The notes: generated by a model from the sequence alone, not told the origin. Positions 1-9,283 are shown, numbered from the stretch's first letter. The stretch: 12,960 nucleotides of DNA from Phoronis ovalis (GCA_028565635.1 JAOXYB010041406.1:1-12960), one strand, 5' to 3'. Program-made: numbers and translations.

Positions 1-12
1 TGGACGGAAAGT

Positions 13-52
13 GAAGCGCTTTATTATAGAGCGCTTTATTATGAAGCGCTCC
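13..52. repeat. Short tandem repeat, about 15-bp unit, AGCGCT core
   Basis: Two full 15-bp units (GAAGCGCTTTATTAT at 13-27 and AGAGCGCTTTATTAT at 28-42) are followed by a partial third unit (GAAGCGCTCC at 43-52). The self-complementary hexamer AGCGCT recurs at 15-20, 30-35 and 45-50, exactly 15 bp apart. The array lies 12 bp from the window edge, so more units may exist upstream. No coding or transcriptional role is visible. It is most simply a minisatellite remnant or the tail of a repeat. Confidence 0.75.
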
Positions 53-430
53 AAGTGTAAGTGTGAATGGAGCTATATTCTTGGTATGAATTTTGTGTTT
101 TAATAAATAGTTTTAGTAAATAAAATTTTGTTGCTTATAGAAAACTAATTAATTCAAAAAATGTTCTTACGAGCCAAAAGTTCTAAAACAATAACAAACA
201 TATGGATCTGCTTGAGTAGCCACCCTATGATAGGCACTGTGTCGATGGGGTTATGTTCAAAAGAAGGCCATTATAATTATGTTTTGAATGCCAATTAAGA
301 TATGCAAACAACCTAGTACATGTAATGTCATGTCTATTTATCATAGAAAAAAGATATTTGGCGAAATCACCAAAACCCAAAATTTTTGTTGATTTCTTTT
401 GAATGAAGTCTCTAAGCATATTAGCAGTAT
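53..430. other. AT-rich non-coding stretch
   Basis: I see no gene, RNA gene or named repeat here. The stretch is ordinary AT-rich sequence with frequent stops in all frames. A weak 5-bp inverted repeat (TTTGG / CCAAA, near 357-376) lies just before the microsatellite. The minus-strand open frame that begins near 662 runs through the microsatellite into this stretch and is a repeat artefact. Confidence 0.6.
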
Positions 431-531
431 ATACATACACACATACACCCATACACACACACACACACACACACATACACACATACACACATACATACAT
501 ACACACATACATACATACATACATACATACA

Positions 532-560
<29 letters not shown>
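431..560. repeat. Compound microsatellite: CA dinucleotide plus ACAT tetranucleotide
   Basis: The tract begins with mixed ATAC/ACAC. It contains an uninterrupted (AC)11 at 453-474, then alternating ACAC and ATAC units, and ends in an uninterrupted (ACAT)14 at 505-560. The order suggests that C-to-T changes in a CA tract seeded the tetranucleotide, which then expanded. The tract is open in several frames on both strands, which produces spurious Met-Tyr-Val-Cys or Tyr-Ile-His-Thr repeat proteins that should not be annotated. It is probably highly length-polymorphic. Confidence 0.98.
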
Positions 561-562
<2 letters not shown>

Positions 563-2966
563 GATAAAAATACCGGCAACTGATCAATAAAAGAGTAACC
601 AATGAAGTATAATTATAAATGGTAAAACCAAAGGTGACTAACATGATAAAAGGTGTTATCAACCTTATTAAAAATAAAACCTTTTCATTATCTAGATTTT
701 ACTTTCACCTCAGTGCACGACTTCAACCTTGTTGAATATGGTAATATAGTTTACTCTATTCAGCAGGGAGACATGCAATAGCACTGAACTAATTTGACTT
801 GCATAATGATTGTGCTGATGATGATGTAGGTTTCAATTCTCATGATATATAAGATTAAATCACTTAGTGAACTTTTACAGATATGTTATCCAATAGTTTA
901 CCATTTCAGATGAGAACTTGTGAAAATTCAAATCATTGCAGTTATATAGCATATAAATACATGGTGAAAAGATGAAAAAATGCCTTGCAATATTTCTTTT
1001 AATTTTTTTTTAAAGGAGCATTCAAGAGTCTAGTCTAACCTTCAAACAGGCTTTTTCATTTGCATTTTTTGAAGTTATATCTAAGATATCTTGCACAATG
1101 TATAAGAATAGTAGACTGATCTTTGTACATGTAAACACAATACAACATGAATTCAGTATAATTATAATTCATGCTTTTGGGACTCAGAATTAAATATTTT
1201 ATTCAAATCGATAGGCTGTATGTTGCATTGTATGCACTGCATTCCAGAACACACAGAAATGTTCCTAAAACCATTTTCAAATTTTTTTCATAAAACAATT
1301 TAAGTGAAACCTTTTTAACGGAAAATGTGTAGCTCACAGTACACATTTAGAACATACTGATGTTATTTTTATCCTGCACAATGATTAGATTTAACTTTGT
1401 TTTAATTTCCATACTTACAATCCTTAAGGTGGGTAATCCCCTTCACATGAGGTCTATCATCAGCAGCAGTGGTTTCTGTGACTTAAAAAGCATGGTTAAA
1501 AATTATTCTATATATTATACATTATCTTCATCATTTTCCTGGAAACTTTGATATTTGATAATATACTGCTGTGCAGTTACTTACCTTGCTTTACTTGCTA
1601 TTATAGTGAAACCAAATAATTTTACGTGCAGTTTTCCATGTGTGCAGAGACCTGGTGCATGCATTCAAAATCCTATGCTAAAATCATGACTACAACTATG
1701 CTAAAATAACTTAATTATAACATACTTGCATCAAAGTCGCGTTTTTAAAGATATTCTGACAGAAAAACTTTCATTGAATTACCGTAATTAAACACCATGA
1801 TTTTAGCAATAAGATTTATGAAACAGAGCTAAGAGCAGAACATGCTCACCTTTTAAAAGTCACCCAAGGAATGTTAGTGGTATAACTACTGTTTTCGACA
1901 TTTGCTATGCTATATCCCATAGTATGGACCTCATACTAATAAAAGATCTAGCATTGTTATCCAAGAAAATTGCAACTCCAAATAAGATGTTATATATCAA
2001 ACTTTTATGATCATTTTTTGACTTTTTGACTTTGGTGTACCCTATACAAGAAGCATAATAAATCAATACCTTAATTTCTATCATTTTTTAAATATATGAT
2101 TATTACATATTTGAACAAAGAATAATTGGTAAGTAAACAATTTTTTATGGCATTTAAGAACAATTTGAAAATTTGTCCAAAGCTGGCAGGTATCATTGCT
2201 TCATTTCTGATAAAGAATAATACCACAGATGTCACCACTAGGCAGATGATATGCACCATGTTTATTGTTATGGTTTATTTATTGATCTAGCACAGACTTC
2301 ATCAAATGTAATTTTTTTTAAACAAAAAGACCCTGACAGTGGCTTGAACAGCAAACAAGGTATTAAAAAATAAATATTTAAATCAGCTTGTGTTGCATTT
2401 TTAAAAAACTGAGTATTAAAGTCTGGTTAATACTTATTTTAAATATTAAAAAGGTTAAGAAAATTTAAGTTGATATTTTGCAACTTCTTTCCACACTTTG
2501 TACAGAACATATCTTATATAGTATGATATGATTATTGAAAACAATGTTTTTATGTGTCAAAGTAGAACACAAATTAAATATTTTTCTATATAATTGGGGC
2601 AGAATATTGATCATTCAGCTTGCATGTTCATGATGACGTTATACTGAAACTGCTGGTCTGACATAATAATATCAATGATTGCAGTAGATAGGGGAACTGT
2701 GTAAAAAGCTCATAATTTGTTCTTGCATTATTACACTAGTCACTTTGTCATTACAGCAGACTGTATGATTATTGATTTTTATAAAAAAGTGTTACTTTAT
2801 TAATTTATAAACCTGCGTAATTTACCAGCTTGATAGTTTTATTCGCTTTAGGTCAGACATGTATAATTTTTTAACTGCGCAGAACAATAGCACACAATTT
2901 AGATTATTAGGACAATCATAACTAATTGACAGTAACTGAATAAAAAAATTTTGTAACATAGATAAG
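561..2966. other. AT-rich non-coding stretch
   Basis: About 2.4 kb with no supportable gene. Open frames of about 62 codons at 1360-1551 (+) and 2071-2259 (-) have the length expected by chance, with no recognisable motif. Small local palindromes are present, for example TTCAAC-CTT-GTTGAA at 722-736 and an eight-base inverted repeat CATGAATT / AATTCATG at 1146-1173. A POU-type octamer (ATTTGCAT, minus-strand sense) sits at 1058-1065. None of these amounts to a gene or an identified element. Confidence 0.6.
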
Positions 2967-2990
2967 AAAAGAAAGTACGCACTTTCTTTT
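2967..2990. repeat. Perfect 10-bp inverted repeat (hairpin)
   Basis: AAAAGAAAGT at 2967-2976 and its exact reverse complement ACTTTCTTTT at 2981-2990 flank the four-base spacer ACGC. It lies about 170 bp upstream of the recognisable start of repeat copy A and could belong to that element's left part, but copy B shows no counterpart that I can see. There is no adjacent coding frame for it to terminate or regulate. Confidence 0.8.
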
Positions 2991-3159
2991 CATGGCGTTG
3001 AATACATTGGGTTAAAAATGGTGAACTTTATGAAGAATTTTAATATATTAAAAGAGATGTATATACATTTCAACCTATGTTTTATTAACTAAAATGAAGA
3101 GATACACCTATGAAAAAAGTTAATACTCTAAACTTTATAAACACACGAGGTTAAATATT

Positions 3160-3585
3160 TTGAATTCGGTCATAAAATCTAATAAAGGCCATATTTGGGA
3201 AAAAACTGTCTCAAATTTTAAAAATTTTGCTTTGTTCAAAAGTTATAATATTTTTTAATTTAAGGGTCAGATCAAAATCAGTAAAATGCTGACCTTTAAG
3301 CTGTGAAAATTCACAACTTTTAAATAAAGCAAAATTTAAAAAATTAGTTTTGTAAATCTATGTAAAAAGATAACTTTTGTCCAGTTTTAGCTTTGTAGGT
3401 GCAAGGGTTTCTGACTTACATTTTTTTGAAAATTAAAACTCAAAAAACACATTTTTTCCAAAAATCAATGTTTATCAGATCATGAATAATTTTCAACTTT
3501 TTTTCTATGGATTCGTTAAAGTGTAACCTTTCCAAAAATGTATACTTTTATATTTTGATTATGAAAATTAACAAAGAAAGTTATA
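3160..3585 (+). repeat. Diverged interspersed repeat, copy A
   Basis: This segment shares collinear blocks with 8238-8945 in the same orientation. The best block is ungapped, 3429-3477 against 8805-8853, with 38 of 49 positions identical by hand count. A second, at 3558-3583 against 8920-8945, has 22 of 26 identical and ends in AAGAAAGTTA in both copies. Weaker anchors are GAATTCGGTCA against GAATTTGATCA (3162 / 8238), the AAAGGCCAT-like patch after it, TATGTAAA..AGAT..AGCTTT, and CTTTCC (3528 / 8913). The copies differ in length (about 425 against 708 bp). No coding capacity or terminal structure is visible, so the class is unknown. It is probably an old non-autonomous element. Confidence 0.65.
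3214..3345. repeat. Foldback: 58-bp imperfect inverted repeat within copy A
   Basis: The left arm (3214-3271) and the right arm (3288-3345) are reverse complements over the same length with no gaps, separated by 16 bp. By hand count 43 of 58 positions pair. The strongest part is the outer half, around ATTTTGCTTT / AAAGCAAAAT, and an inner GGTCAG / CTGACC match closes the loop. An independent short stem (GTGA / TCAC, 3303-3314) lies in the right arm. Such a structure fits a miniature foldback element nested in copy A, or structure intrinsic to the repeat. Copy B keeps a similar AAATTTGCTTTATT stretch near 8355-8368 but no full foldback that I can see. Confidence 0.75.
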
Positions 3586-3589
3586 GTCA

Positions 3590-4540
3590 AATAATAAATA
3601 GTTTTTTTGTATCTCAGTTGTTTTGGTTGCAAACAGTTACAAATACTTTCATACAGTGAGTCAAAAGAGAATTTTACCAAAGAACAAAGTTATTATAGTT
3701 GTAGTTTATTTTTCATTTCTTGCCATACAATAGATGCAATTATCAGCCAAAACATGCTATACAGTACACTGCAACACATATAATCATTTTAGTTTTATAA
3801 CGTACCTGGATAGTGTTTGTACAACCAAATATGTATTTTAATACCAAAGTGTGCAAAATTGTGATAAAAAGTACTTTCTTAAAAGTTGGGACTATTATAA
3901 CTAAGAGCTGTATGGTGTAGCATATCAGACATTCAAATCCTCCTGTTAAATGTTGATTCATGGAAATAAATAAGAAGTAATGGCAAAGAAAATGTGCTGA
4001 AAATGCCTTTATCAATTATTTTCTATCTAAAAGACATTAACAACTCATATATTGAACTAACATAGACCACACAAATTGTCACGAGTAATTATTATCATTC
4101 TAGTAGAAATCAATTACTCATTTGAAATATACAAGGGATGCTAATAGCATGCAAATGGAATATTAAAACCCTGAAATACAATACTAAAGTTTATTAGATT
4201 CAATGTTATGTTCAGTAAATGATATTCTATAGTACATGCAGTAGGTGTACATCTCACTCTCCTGTGTCACCTTGAAATGTGTATGTTATTTTAAATGCAA
4301 TATAGCAGACCGATTTCAAGATGACAGAATGTGGGATATACTTTAATACATTTTTTAAAAATAAAAATTGAATCATACTTTCTGAGCTTTCAGCCACCAG
4401 GCTTTCAAATTTTCTCTGATTGACTCTTTAAAAAAGTATAGTTCATTTGATTTTAAAGTTATCTAAATTATGTAATGACATGCTATTTCATGCATACAGC
4501 CACTGAGATAGTGGTATATTACTCTATTGTAGTGTAAGCC
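3590..4540. other. AT-rich non-coding stretch
   Basis: No gene is supported. A 90-codon minus-strand open frame at 3743-4015 is rich in Ile, Val, Phe, Cys and Leu. This is what AT-rich DNA gives by chance, and it has no recognisable domain, no splice context and no organised membrane pattern. A POU-type octamer ATGCAAAT occurs at 4149-4156, just after the small palindrome ATGCT-AAT-AGCAT. Nothing else stands out. Confidence 0.55.
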
Positions 4541-4542
4541 AC

Positions 4543-4635
4543 ACAGTCCCATGCAGGTAGACTGTTGCACTCTGGAAGTGCAAATCCTGTGTGCAAAATG
4601 CACAGCCTCTACATGTATTAGTACTAGGTCTAGTA
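4543..4635. other. Cluster of four consecutive stem-loops
   Basis: Four perfect inverted repeats follow one another: ACAGTC / GACTGT (4543-4548 / 4560-4565), TTGCACT / AGTGCAA (4565-4571 / 4577-4583, loop CTGGA), TGTGCA / TGCACA (4590-4595 / 4599-4604, loop AAA) and TACTAG / CTAGTA (4622-4627 / 4630-4635). The first two share one base. The patch is more GC-rich than its surroundings. It matches no RNA family that I recognise: the arm lengths and loops do not make a tRNA cloverleaf. Open frames cross it on both strands (4551-4733 + and 4463-4651 -), and neither looks like a protein. A structured transcript is possible but unproven. Confidence 0.45.
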
Positions 4636-4639
4636 TAAT

Positions 4640-6725
4640 AATGCTCACCACATTTATCCTAAGAAATCCAAATACTAGCTCAGGCTACTATTTTGTTCAT
4701 GGGAATGTTCTTAGATGTCTATGTGGTATATAAGACAGTTTGTTGAGTGGACAACATTCATGGCTATATATAAACAGATTATGTTCTTTCCAAATTCAAA
4801 TGGTATAAATTTTTATATATTTTATCCATCTAAAACTTAACAGTATTTCAGCCAGCTGTTAAAATGAGAGATTGCTATTGATTCTTTGCTGAAAAAGGCT
4901 TAATTTGCAATTTAAGGCAAACAGAATATATATTCTTAGACTCATGCAAATAGCTACACACAGCATAAAAAAAATCATATCTAATGCCTGGCTACTATTT
5001 GGATATAAATACTTGTTGTATTTGCAAATGCAATTTTAAAAACATCATGACAAACATATCTGCTATCTCTAATGTACCACTGTGTCATGATCTGGTAACC
5101 ACAAAAGGATGAGTATTGTTTAAGTAGTACTTTTCATAATATATGGTTGATTTGACCCATAAAAAGATGTATTCATAGTTGTCTGGAACTCGAATTTCAG
5201 GTCTTTTTATGCTATTCATTGCTAGCAGCAATGTCTTTCTGTATAAATTTATATATATTTATATTTATTTTAAGCCCATGCTAAACAGCCCATTAGCAAG
5301 AGTACAGTACAAAGTTTATAATACAATACAATCAACAAAATAGTATTTCAAAATAACACTTAATAATCAATCAGTTAGTGTCTATGTACAAGCTACATGT
5401 AACATATGGTAGGTCACATAGCAATACTCATTCTTTGGCTTATACAGGATTTATCATAAAAATCAATTTGAATCAAGCTGACATTAAAAAATGTGATAAA
5501 TGAACAGCACAGTCCTCTACATGTTTTTGTTGAACATAAATGTACTTAACAATTAACTTAAACATCAACAATTATAGCTATATTAAGAATGTGAAAAACT
5601 TGTAAACTCAAAATGCTCATATTTTCATCATTTCAACTTTTTGGTAATCCTTGACAGTGTAAGCTGCTGGTAAAGGACTTTAAAAAGTTCCTGAAATTAC
5701 TTCTCTCTGTTAATAATAACCTACACTATAGGGAATTGTTTTACTTACATGCAGATACATTTGTTACTTCTTCGCCTGCCATTGCAGTGTTTGAGGATCT
5801 ACCAGTTAATCATAGTCCTAAGCTTATAAATCTAAATTGATCCAGCTTTAGTTAGAGATGATCATATGACAGTACTGTTATTGTCCTTGCTTTTAATTTC
5901 AAATAGTCATTTCCAAATCACATGAAATATAATTGCATTGTATATATAATCTCCAATACACAATTTCCAATTTCCACTTATATATTAATGAAGAGTTTTC
6001 TAATATATTAGACTTCTCTACTGTACACCTTCAGTTTTAATCACTCCAGCATCTAAATGGTATACATACACCTCTGTATGAAGGTAGTATATATGAAATA
6101 TGAGCAGTGATCTATTAATAATTCGTCAGCTCTTATATATAACAATAGTAGAATATGGGGGCGGAAGAGTGCATACATCATGAGGGTGAATAAAGTATAT
6201 AATTATGAAATGGGCCTGCGTATTAAATTTTTTTGAAAAGAATGAAATCTCTTGTTTAAATATATTAAATACAGTTTTATGATTTTGTAGGAGTTGATTT
6301 ATAATATTTCTTTTACAAAATACGTATTTTTTTTTAATATTGATTAGACTCTTATAGCTCCAATTAAAGTTCTTAAAAAAAATGATAGCTGTATTTAATT
6401 AGCTACAAAATGTTGAAACAATTTTTATATGCCTTATCTTAATAATCATAGCTGATAAATACCCAGCTTGTAGGTTGTAATTTGCTACTGATGTTTAAAA
6501 AATATCATTTGAAAACAAGTAACCAGCTGCTGAGACTGTAAGCATGTCAATGTTAATTCTTTTAAAAATTGATATATCCACTAATAATCACCTTAATTTG
6601 CAGCAGATATGAAAATCCTATAATCATCAAGTAAAGATGCAAAGTAGTTTTGGAATGCACAACCACAAAAATCCACTGGTTGCACTCTATTAGCATTTCA
6701 GCTATAACAGCTATCAGAACAGTTT
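4640..6725. other. AT-rich non-coding stretch
   Basis: About 2.1 kb with no gene, RNA gene or clear repeat. It contains an AT-only patch around 5242-5272, a POU-type octamer at 4944-4951, palindromic TACATGTA within CTACATGTAAC near 5393, and short inverted repeats (for example CATAC / GTATG near 6066-6081). All are at a level expected in this composition. All frames are closed within short distances. Confidence 0.55.
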
Positions 6726-6729
6726 CTTA

Positions 6730-6774
6730 AAGCTAGGATATCTAAAACTCTTAGAGTTTTATATATCCTAGCTT
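6730..6774. repeat. Near-perfect 45-bp hairpin with 21-nt arms
   Basis: The left arm 6730-6750 (starts AAGCTAGGATAT, ends AAAACTC) and the right arm 6754-6774 (starts GAGTTTTATATAT, ends CCTAGCTT) are complementary at 20 of 21 positions. They are separated by only TTA. Pairing may extend a few bases outward with one bulge. This is by far the tightest inverted repeat in the window. A three-base loop is shorter than is typical of an animal pre-miRNA, and the arms match no miRNA that I know, so a palindromic or miniature-transposon remnant is the safer reading. A small-RNA hairpin cannot be excluded. Confidence 0.9.
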
Positions 6775-7528
6775 AAAATAATAATTTTTATCTCTTCCTT
6801 TAAGTAAATTTTCAAACCCACATAAATAAAAGAGATGACTTTTAGTACCCACAGCTTAATCATCGCAAAATAATAAAAATATTCATGAAAATTCAAAATC
6901 ATGATTTTAATATATTAATAGAAAGGAGGTGCTGATGTACTGATTAATTCTAGGTCATGAAGTTTACAAAGAACATTTCTATATTTATCAAACTATTACA
7001 ATAAAGTGAAGAATTAGAGTGTTCTTATTAGGTGTATATATACAGGGTCCATTTATATTCCTAACTTTAGATATTGCTTCCTAACAGTTCTAGAAAAGAT
7101 TTTCAAGTATTTTCCTAAGTTTTAATGAAATACTCTTTGGGAATTTGTTAAAAAGTGGATTAAAACGTTGCTGGCAGAATCCAAGATTGTTTTGGAAGTC
7201 CCTGCATGTGAAATCCGTAGGTTCTAGCATATATAGGTTCTGATAGCATAATGTAGTTTGGTGCTTGCAAAGTAAATACCAACTGTATAAATAATATAAT
7301 AATTGAACCTATTTGATGTAAGCTTACTGCTCATGCAATGAATGTGGGAAAATAGTGTGATACAAAATAAAACAAGAGACAATTTGTAATGCTTGCTTTG
7401 AACTATTTTTCTTGAATACTTTTGTTGACTTCTTGCACATTGCCTATAGATAAACTGAACATTTTATTAATGTTTTAAATTACTACATTCTAGTATATAT
7501 TTAAAAATATGCATGTCTTTTTAGAAAA
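6775..7528. other. AT-rich non-coding stretch
   Basis: No gene is supported. A perfect 14-bp palindrome AAAATCATGATTTT lies at 6895-6908, and the octamer TAGGTTCT occurs twice within about 25 bp near 7220-7242. Otherwise I see nothing. Confidence 0.55.
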
Positions 7529-7618
7529 AAACTAGGTATGATTTGAATTTGCTTCCTAGTATCAAATATTAACACCAGCCTAATATTTAAACCTCTTAAA
7601 AATAAGGCAACCTAGTTT
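7529..7618. repeat. Nested inverted repeats
   Basis: An outer perfect pair AAACTAGGT / ACCTAGTTT (7529-7537 / 7610-7618) encloses an inner perfect pair AAATATTA / TAATATTT (7564-7571 / 7581-7588) with the nine-base loop ACACCAGCC. A CCTAG at about 7554 offers an alternative partner for the left outer arm. The sequence could form a branched structure, but the inner arms are all A/T, so chance is plausible. Confidence 0.4.
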
Positions 7619-8237
7619 AGGTCAAGAATTAAAAAAACTAATATCTACAGATACCAATCAAAATGTTACTGGTACTGGTAGGTGAGTTAAATGCATAATT
7701 GAAACTAAAATCCACCAATGTTCATGTTATACATTTTAATACTATAATTGTGTTCCACCACCTGTTGCCAGATATTTTTATGCTGGTAATGACATCTGTT
7801 GAACAAAAGACAAACTATCCACATGATTTCTTTATAAAAATCAGTAAATAGAATCAAGGGAAGCCCCTTCCAACAAAATATATTTGCTAAGAAATAGCAG
7901 AGACTCTATTCTAAAATAAACATTTATTTTTATGACTGGAGTGCCTAAATAGAAACTGTTTTAAATGTCTGCTGGTATCAGACTATTTGATTACACATTT
8001 TTAGTTCCATTTCTATGTAAAACTTAGGCAGCATTGGAGAGACAATAATTTTTTATTGATCCATGACACGTTTATTCTTCTTAAACTTTGAGCAATTGTA
8101 AATTCATTGAGGTGGACATACATTTCACTGTATGTTTTGATAATTTAAATGAAAAGATAGACATATAAAAGTATACATTTTTAAAAAGTAGACTCTTTAA
8201 TATCTTTACTAATCATGACTTTGTGTTTGTATAGTTC
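7619..8237. other. AT-rich non-coding stretch
   Basis: No gene is supported. A good 5' splice-donor-like string (G|GTGAGT) occurs at 7681-7687 without a convincing exon in front of it. Nothing else is recognisable. Confidence 0.55.
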
Positions 8238-8945
8238 GAATTTGATCACTGAAGAAAAGCCATTTTGAAGAAAACATTTTAAAATATGTCAAAAACCCGT
8301 CCACTTACAAATTTAAAACTAAACACAAGTAAGCTTTAAATATATCTACACAAAATTTGCTTTATTCATTAGACTTAAAAAAATAGGTATATAGATATGG
8401 TTCCTAATGCATGGCCAAAAAAATGGCATAGGTAGGAAATTTATTTTACTTTTTTATTTTATTGATCAAAACATGAAAGACACAATGAAAAGAATAACAA
8501 CACAGGTATTTGATGAAAATTAAGCAAAAAAAAAAGAGAATTTGTTTGACAAGGCCAAAACAACTTTATGGTTGGGGTTACGATTAGATTAGATTTGTTG
8601 GATAAATGGAATCATACCTACTTTTTTAAGCCTTAGTTATGAATTTTTAAGGTTAAGTCAACTTATAAAATGAGCAAAATTATTACCTCTAAACTTTTGA
8701 AAAATTTGTAAAAAAAGAAAAAAAATTAAATCCTATATATATGTAAAGATGACTGGCGTGTAGCTTTAATTTTGTACATGGAGGCCAACATTAGACTTCT
8801 TTTAAAAATTAAAATTCGAAAAACACAATCTTTCCAAAAGTGTCCACTTATCATTTCAAGAAAACTGCTTTAAAACATATGTTGTTTAGATTTTTAAACT
8901 TTGAAGTATGATCTTTCCAATTATGAAAATTTGAGAAGAAAGTTA
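8238..8945 (+). repeat. Diverged interspersed repeat, copy B
   Basis: This is the same-orientation relative of copy A (3160-3585). The matching blocks are 8805-8853 (38 of 49 identical) and 8920-8945 (22 of 26). Weaker anchors lie at 8238-8248, around 8255-8275, around 8735-8767, and CTTTCC at 8913. Copy B is about 280 bp longer between the first and second anchors, so it has an insertion or copy A has a deletion. Within copy B, AAGAAAAC..TTTAAAA..ATATGT occurs twice (about 8269-8289 and 8860-8882) and GTCCACTTA twice (about 8299 and 8842), hinting at internal duplication. An imperfect hairpin built on TTCCTA / TAGGAA lies at 8401-8438. No coding frame is visible. Confidence 0.55.
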
Positions 8946-9262
8946 AATAACAGTGTCACAATAAACAATTTGCATGTACTTGGTGTAGCCACCAGGTATG
9001 GACCCAAACCTTCCCAGCATGTCGCATTTGTAAATGAAAAATGACGTAGATCTCCATGCCCTTGCACATTCACAAAATGCTACATTTGCTGCTTCCTTAA
9101 CGAAACCAAACCAAAAACCTGTTATCTTCATTGGTCAGTACATAAACTATTTAATTTTTTTTTTTACTTTGATTACATTTCACCATGTAATGTATATTTA
9201 AAGTCAGGTTTTAATAACTAGGAATTGTAATCAACTGAAGAATGCTGTGATCGAAAGAGTCA
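8946..9262. other. Non-coding stretch, slightly richer in GC
   Basis: Immediately after copy B, about 190 bp (roughly 8946-9135) is less AT-rich than its flanks and holds a 62-codon minus-strand open frame at 8943-9131. The translation has several Cys and Gly residues but no motif that I recognise, and a stop codon lies two codons upstream of its ATG. A POU-type octamer (ATTTGCAT) sits at 8968-8975. The patch could be an exon-like remnant, part of the repeat, or nothing. The rest is AT-rich and featureless. Confidence 0.4.
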
Positions 9263-9283
9263 GAGGGTGGCGCCCTCAAGTGT
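9263..9283 (-). promoter_or_regulatory. Candidate CTCF-like site in a GC-rich palindrome
   Basis: GAGGG-TGGCG-CCCTC at 9263-9277 is a palindromic GC-rich island in AT-rich surroundings. Read on the minus strand, 9269-9283 matches the CTCF core consensus CCASYAGRKGGCRSY at 13 of 15 positions, including the GAGGGCGCC centre. CTCF is conserved across bilaterian animals, so a site is plausible if this is a bilaterian. GC-rich strings of this type also occur in interspersed repeats. The call rests on a motif only. Confidence 0.3.

Noticed and set aside
1-20. Window starts with TGGACGGA, like the 5' end of miR-184
   Set aside because: The match stops after eight bases and no hairpin surrounds it. 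The sequence belongs to the AGCGCT tandem repeat region.
225-662. 145-codon minus-strand open frame with Met-Tyr-Val-Cys repeats, and shorter overlapping frames on both strands (341-556 -, 399-590 +)
   Set aside because: The repeat protein is the translation of the CA/ACAT microsatellite. A tetranucleotide repeat without stop codons is open in every frame of a strand, so the length carries no evidence of coding.
2627-2665. C-box-like ATGATGA followed by CTGA strings, as in a C/D snoRNA
   Set aside because: The spacing is far shorter than a normal C/D snoRNA and there is no terminal stem.
3743-4015. 90-codon minus-strand open frame with hydrophobic composition
   Set aside because: Hydrophobic residues are what AT-rich codons encode by chance. 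There is no recognisable domain, no organised membrane-helix pattern, and no splice or promoter context.
7651-7681. Possible 31-nt micro-exon between CTACAG and GTGAGT
   Set aside because: The donor is good, but the acceptor has no polypyrimidine tract and is preceded by an A-run. Isolated donor-like strings are expected by chance over 13 kb.
8231-8250. GTTCGAAT string resembling a tRNA B box
   Set aside because: There is no A box at the proper distance and no acceptor or anticodon stems, and the string falls at the start of repeat copy B.
8943-9131. 62-codon minus-strand open frame in a slightly GC-richer patch
   Set aside because: No motif is recognised, an in-frame stop lies just upstream of the ATG, and there are no clear splice sites. 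An exon remnant cannot be excluded, but it is not supportable without homology.
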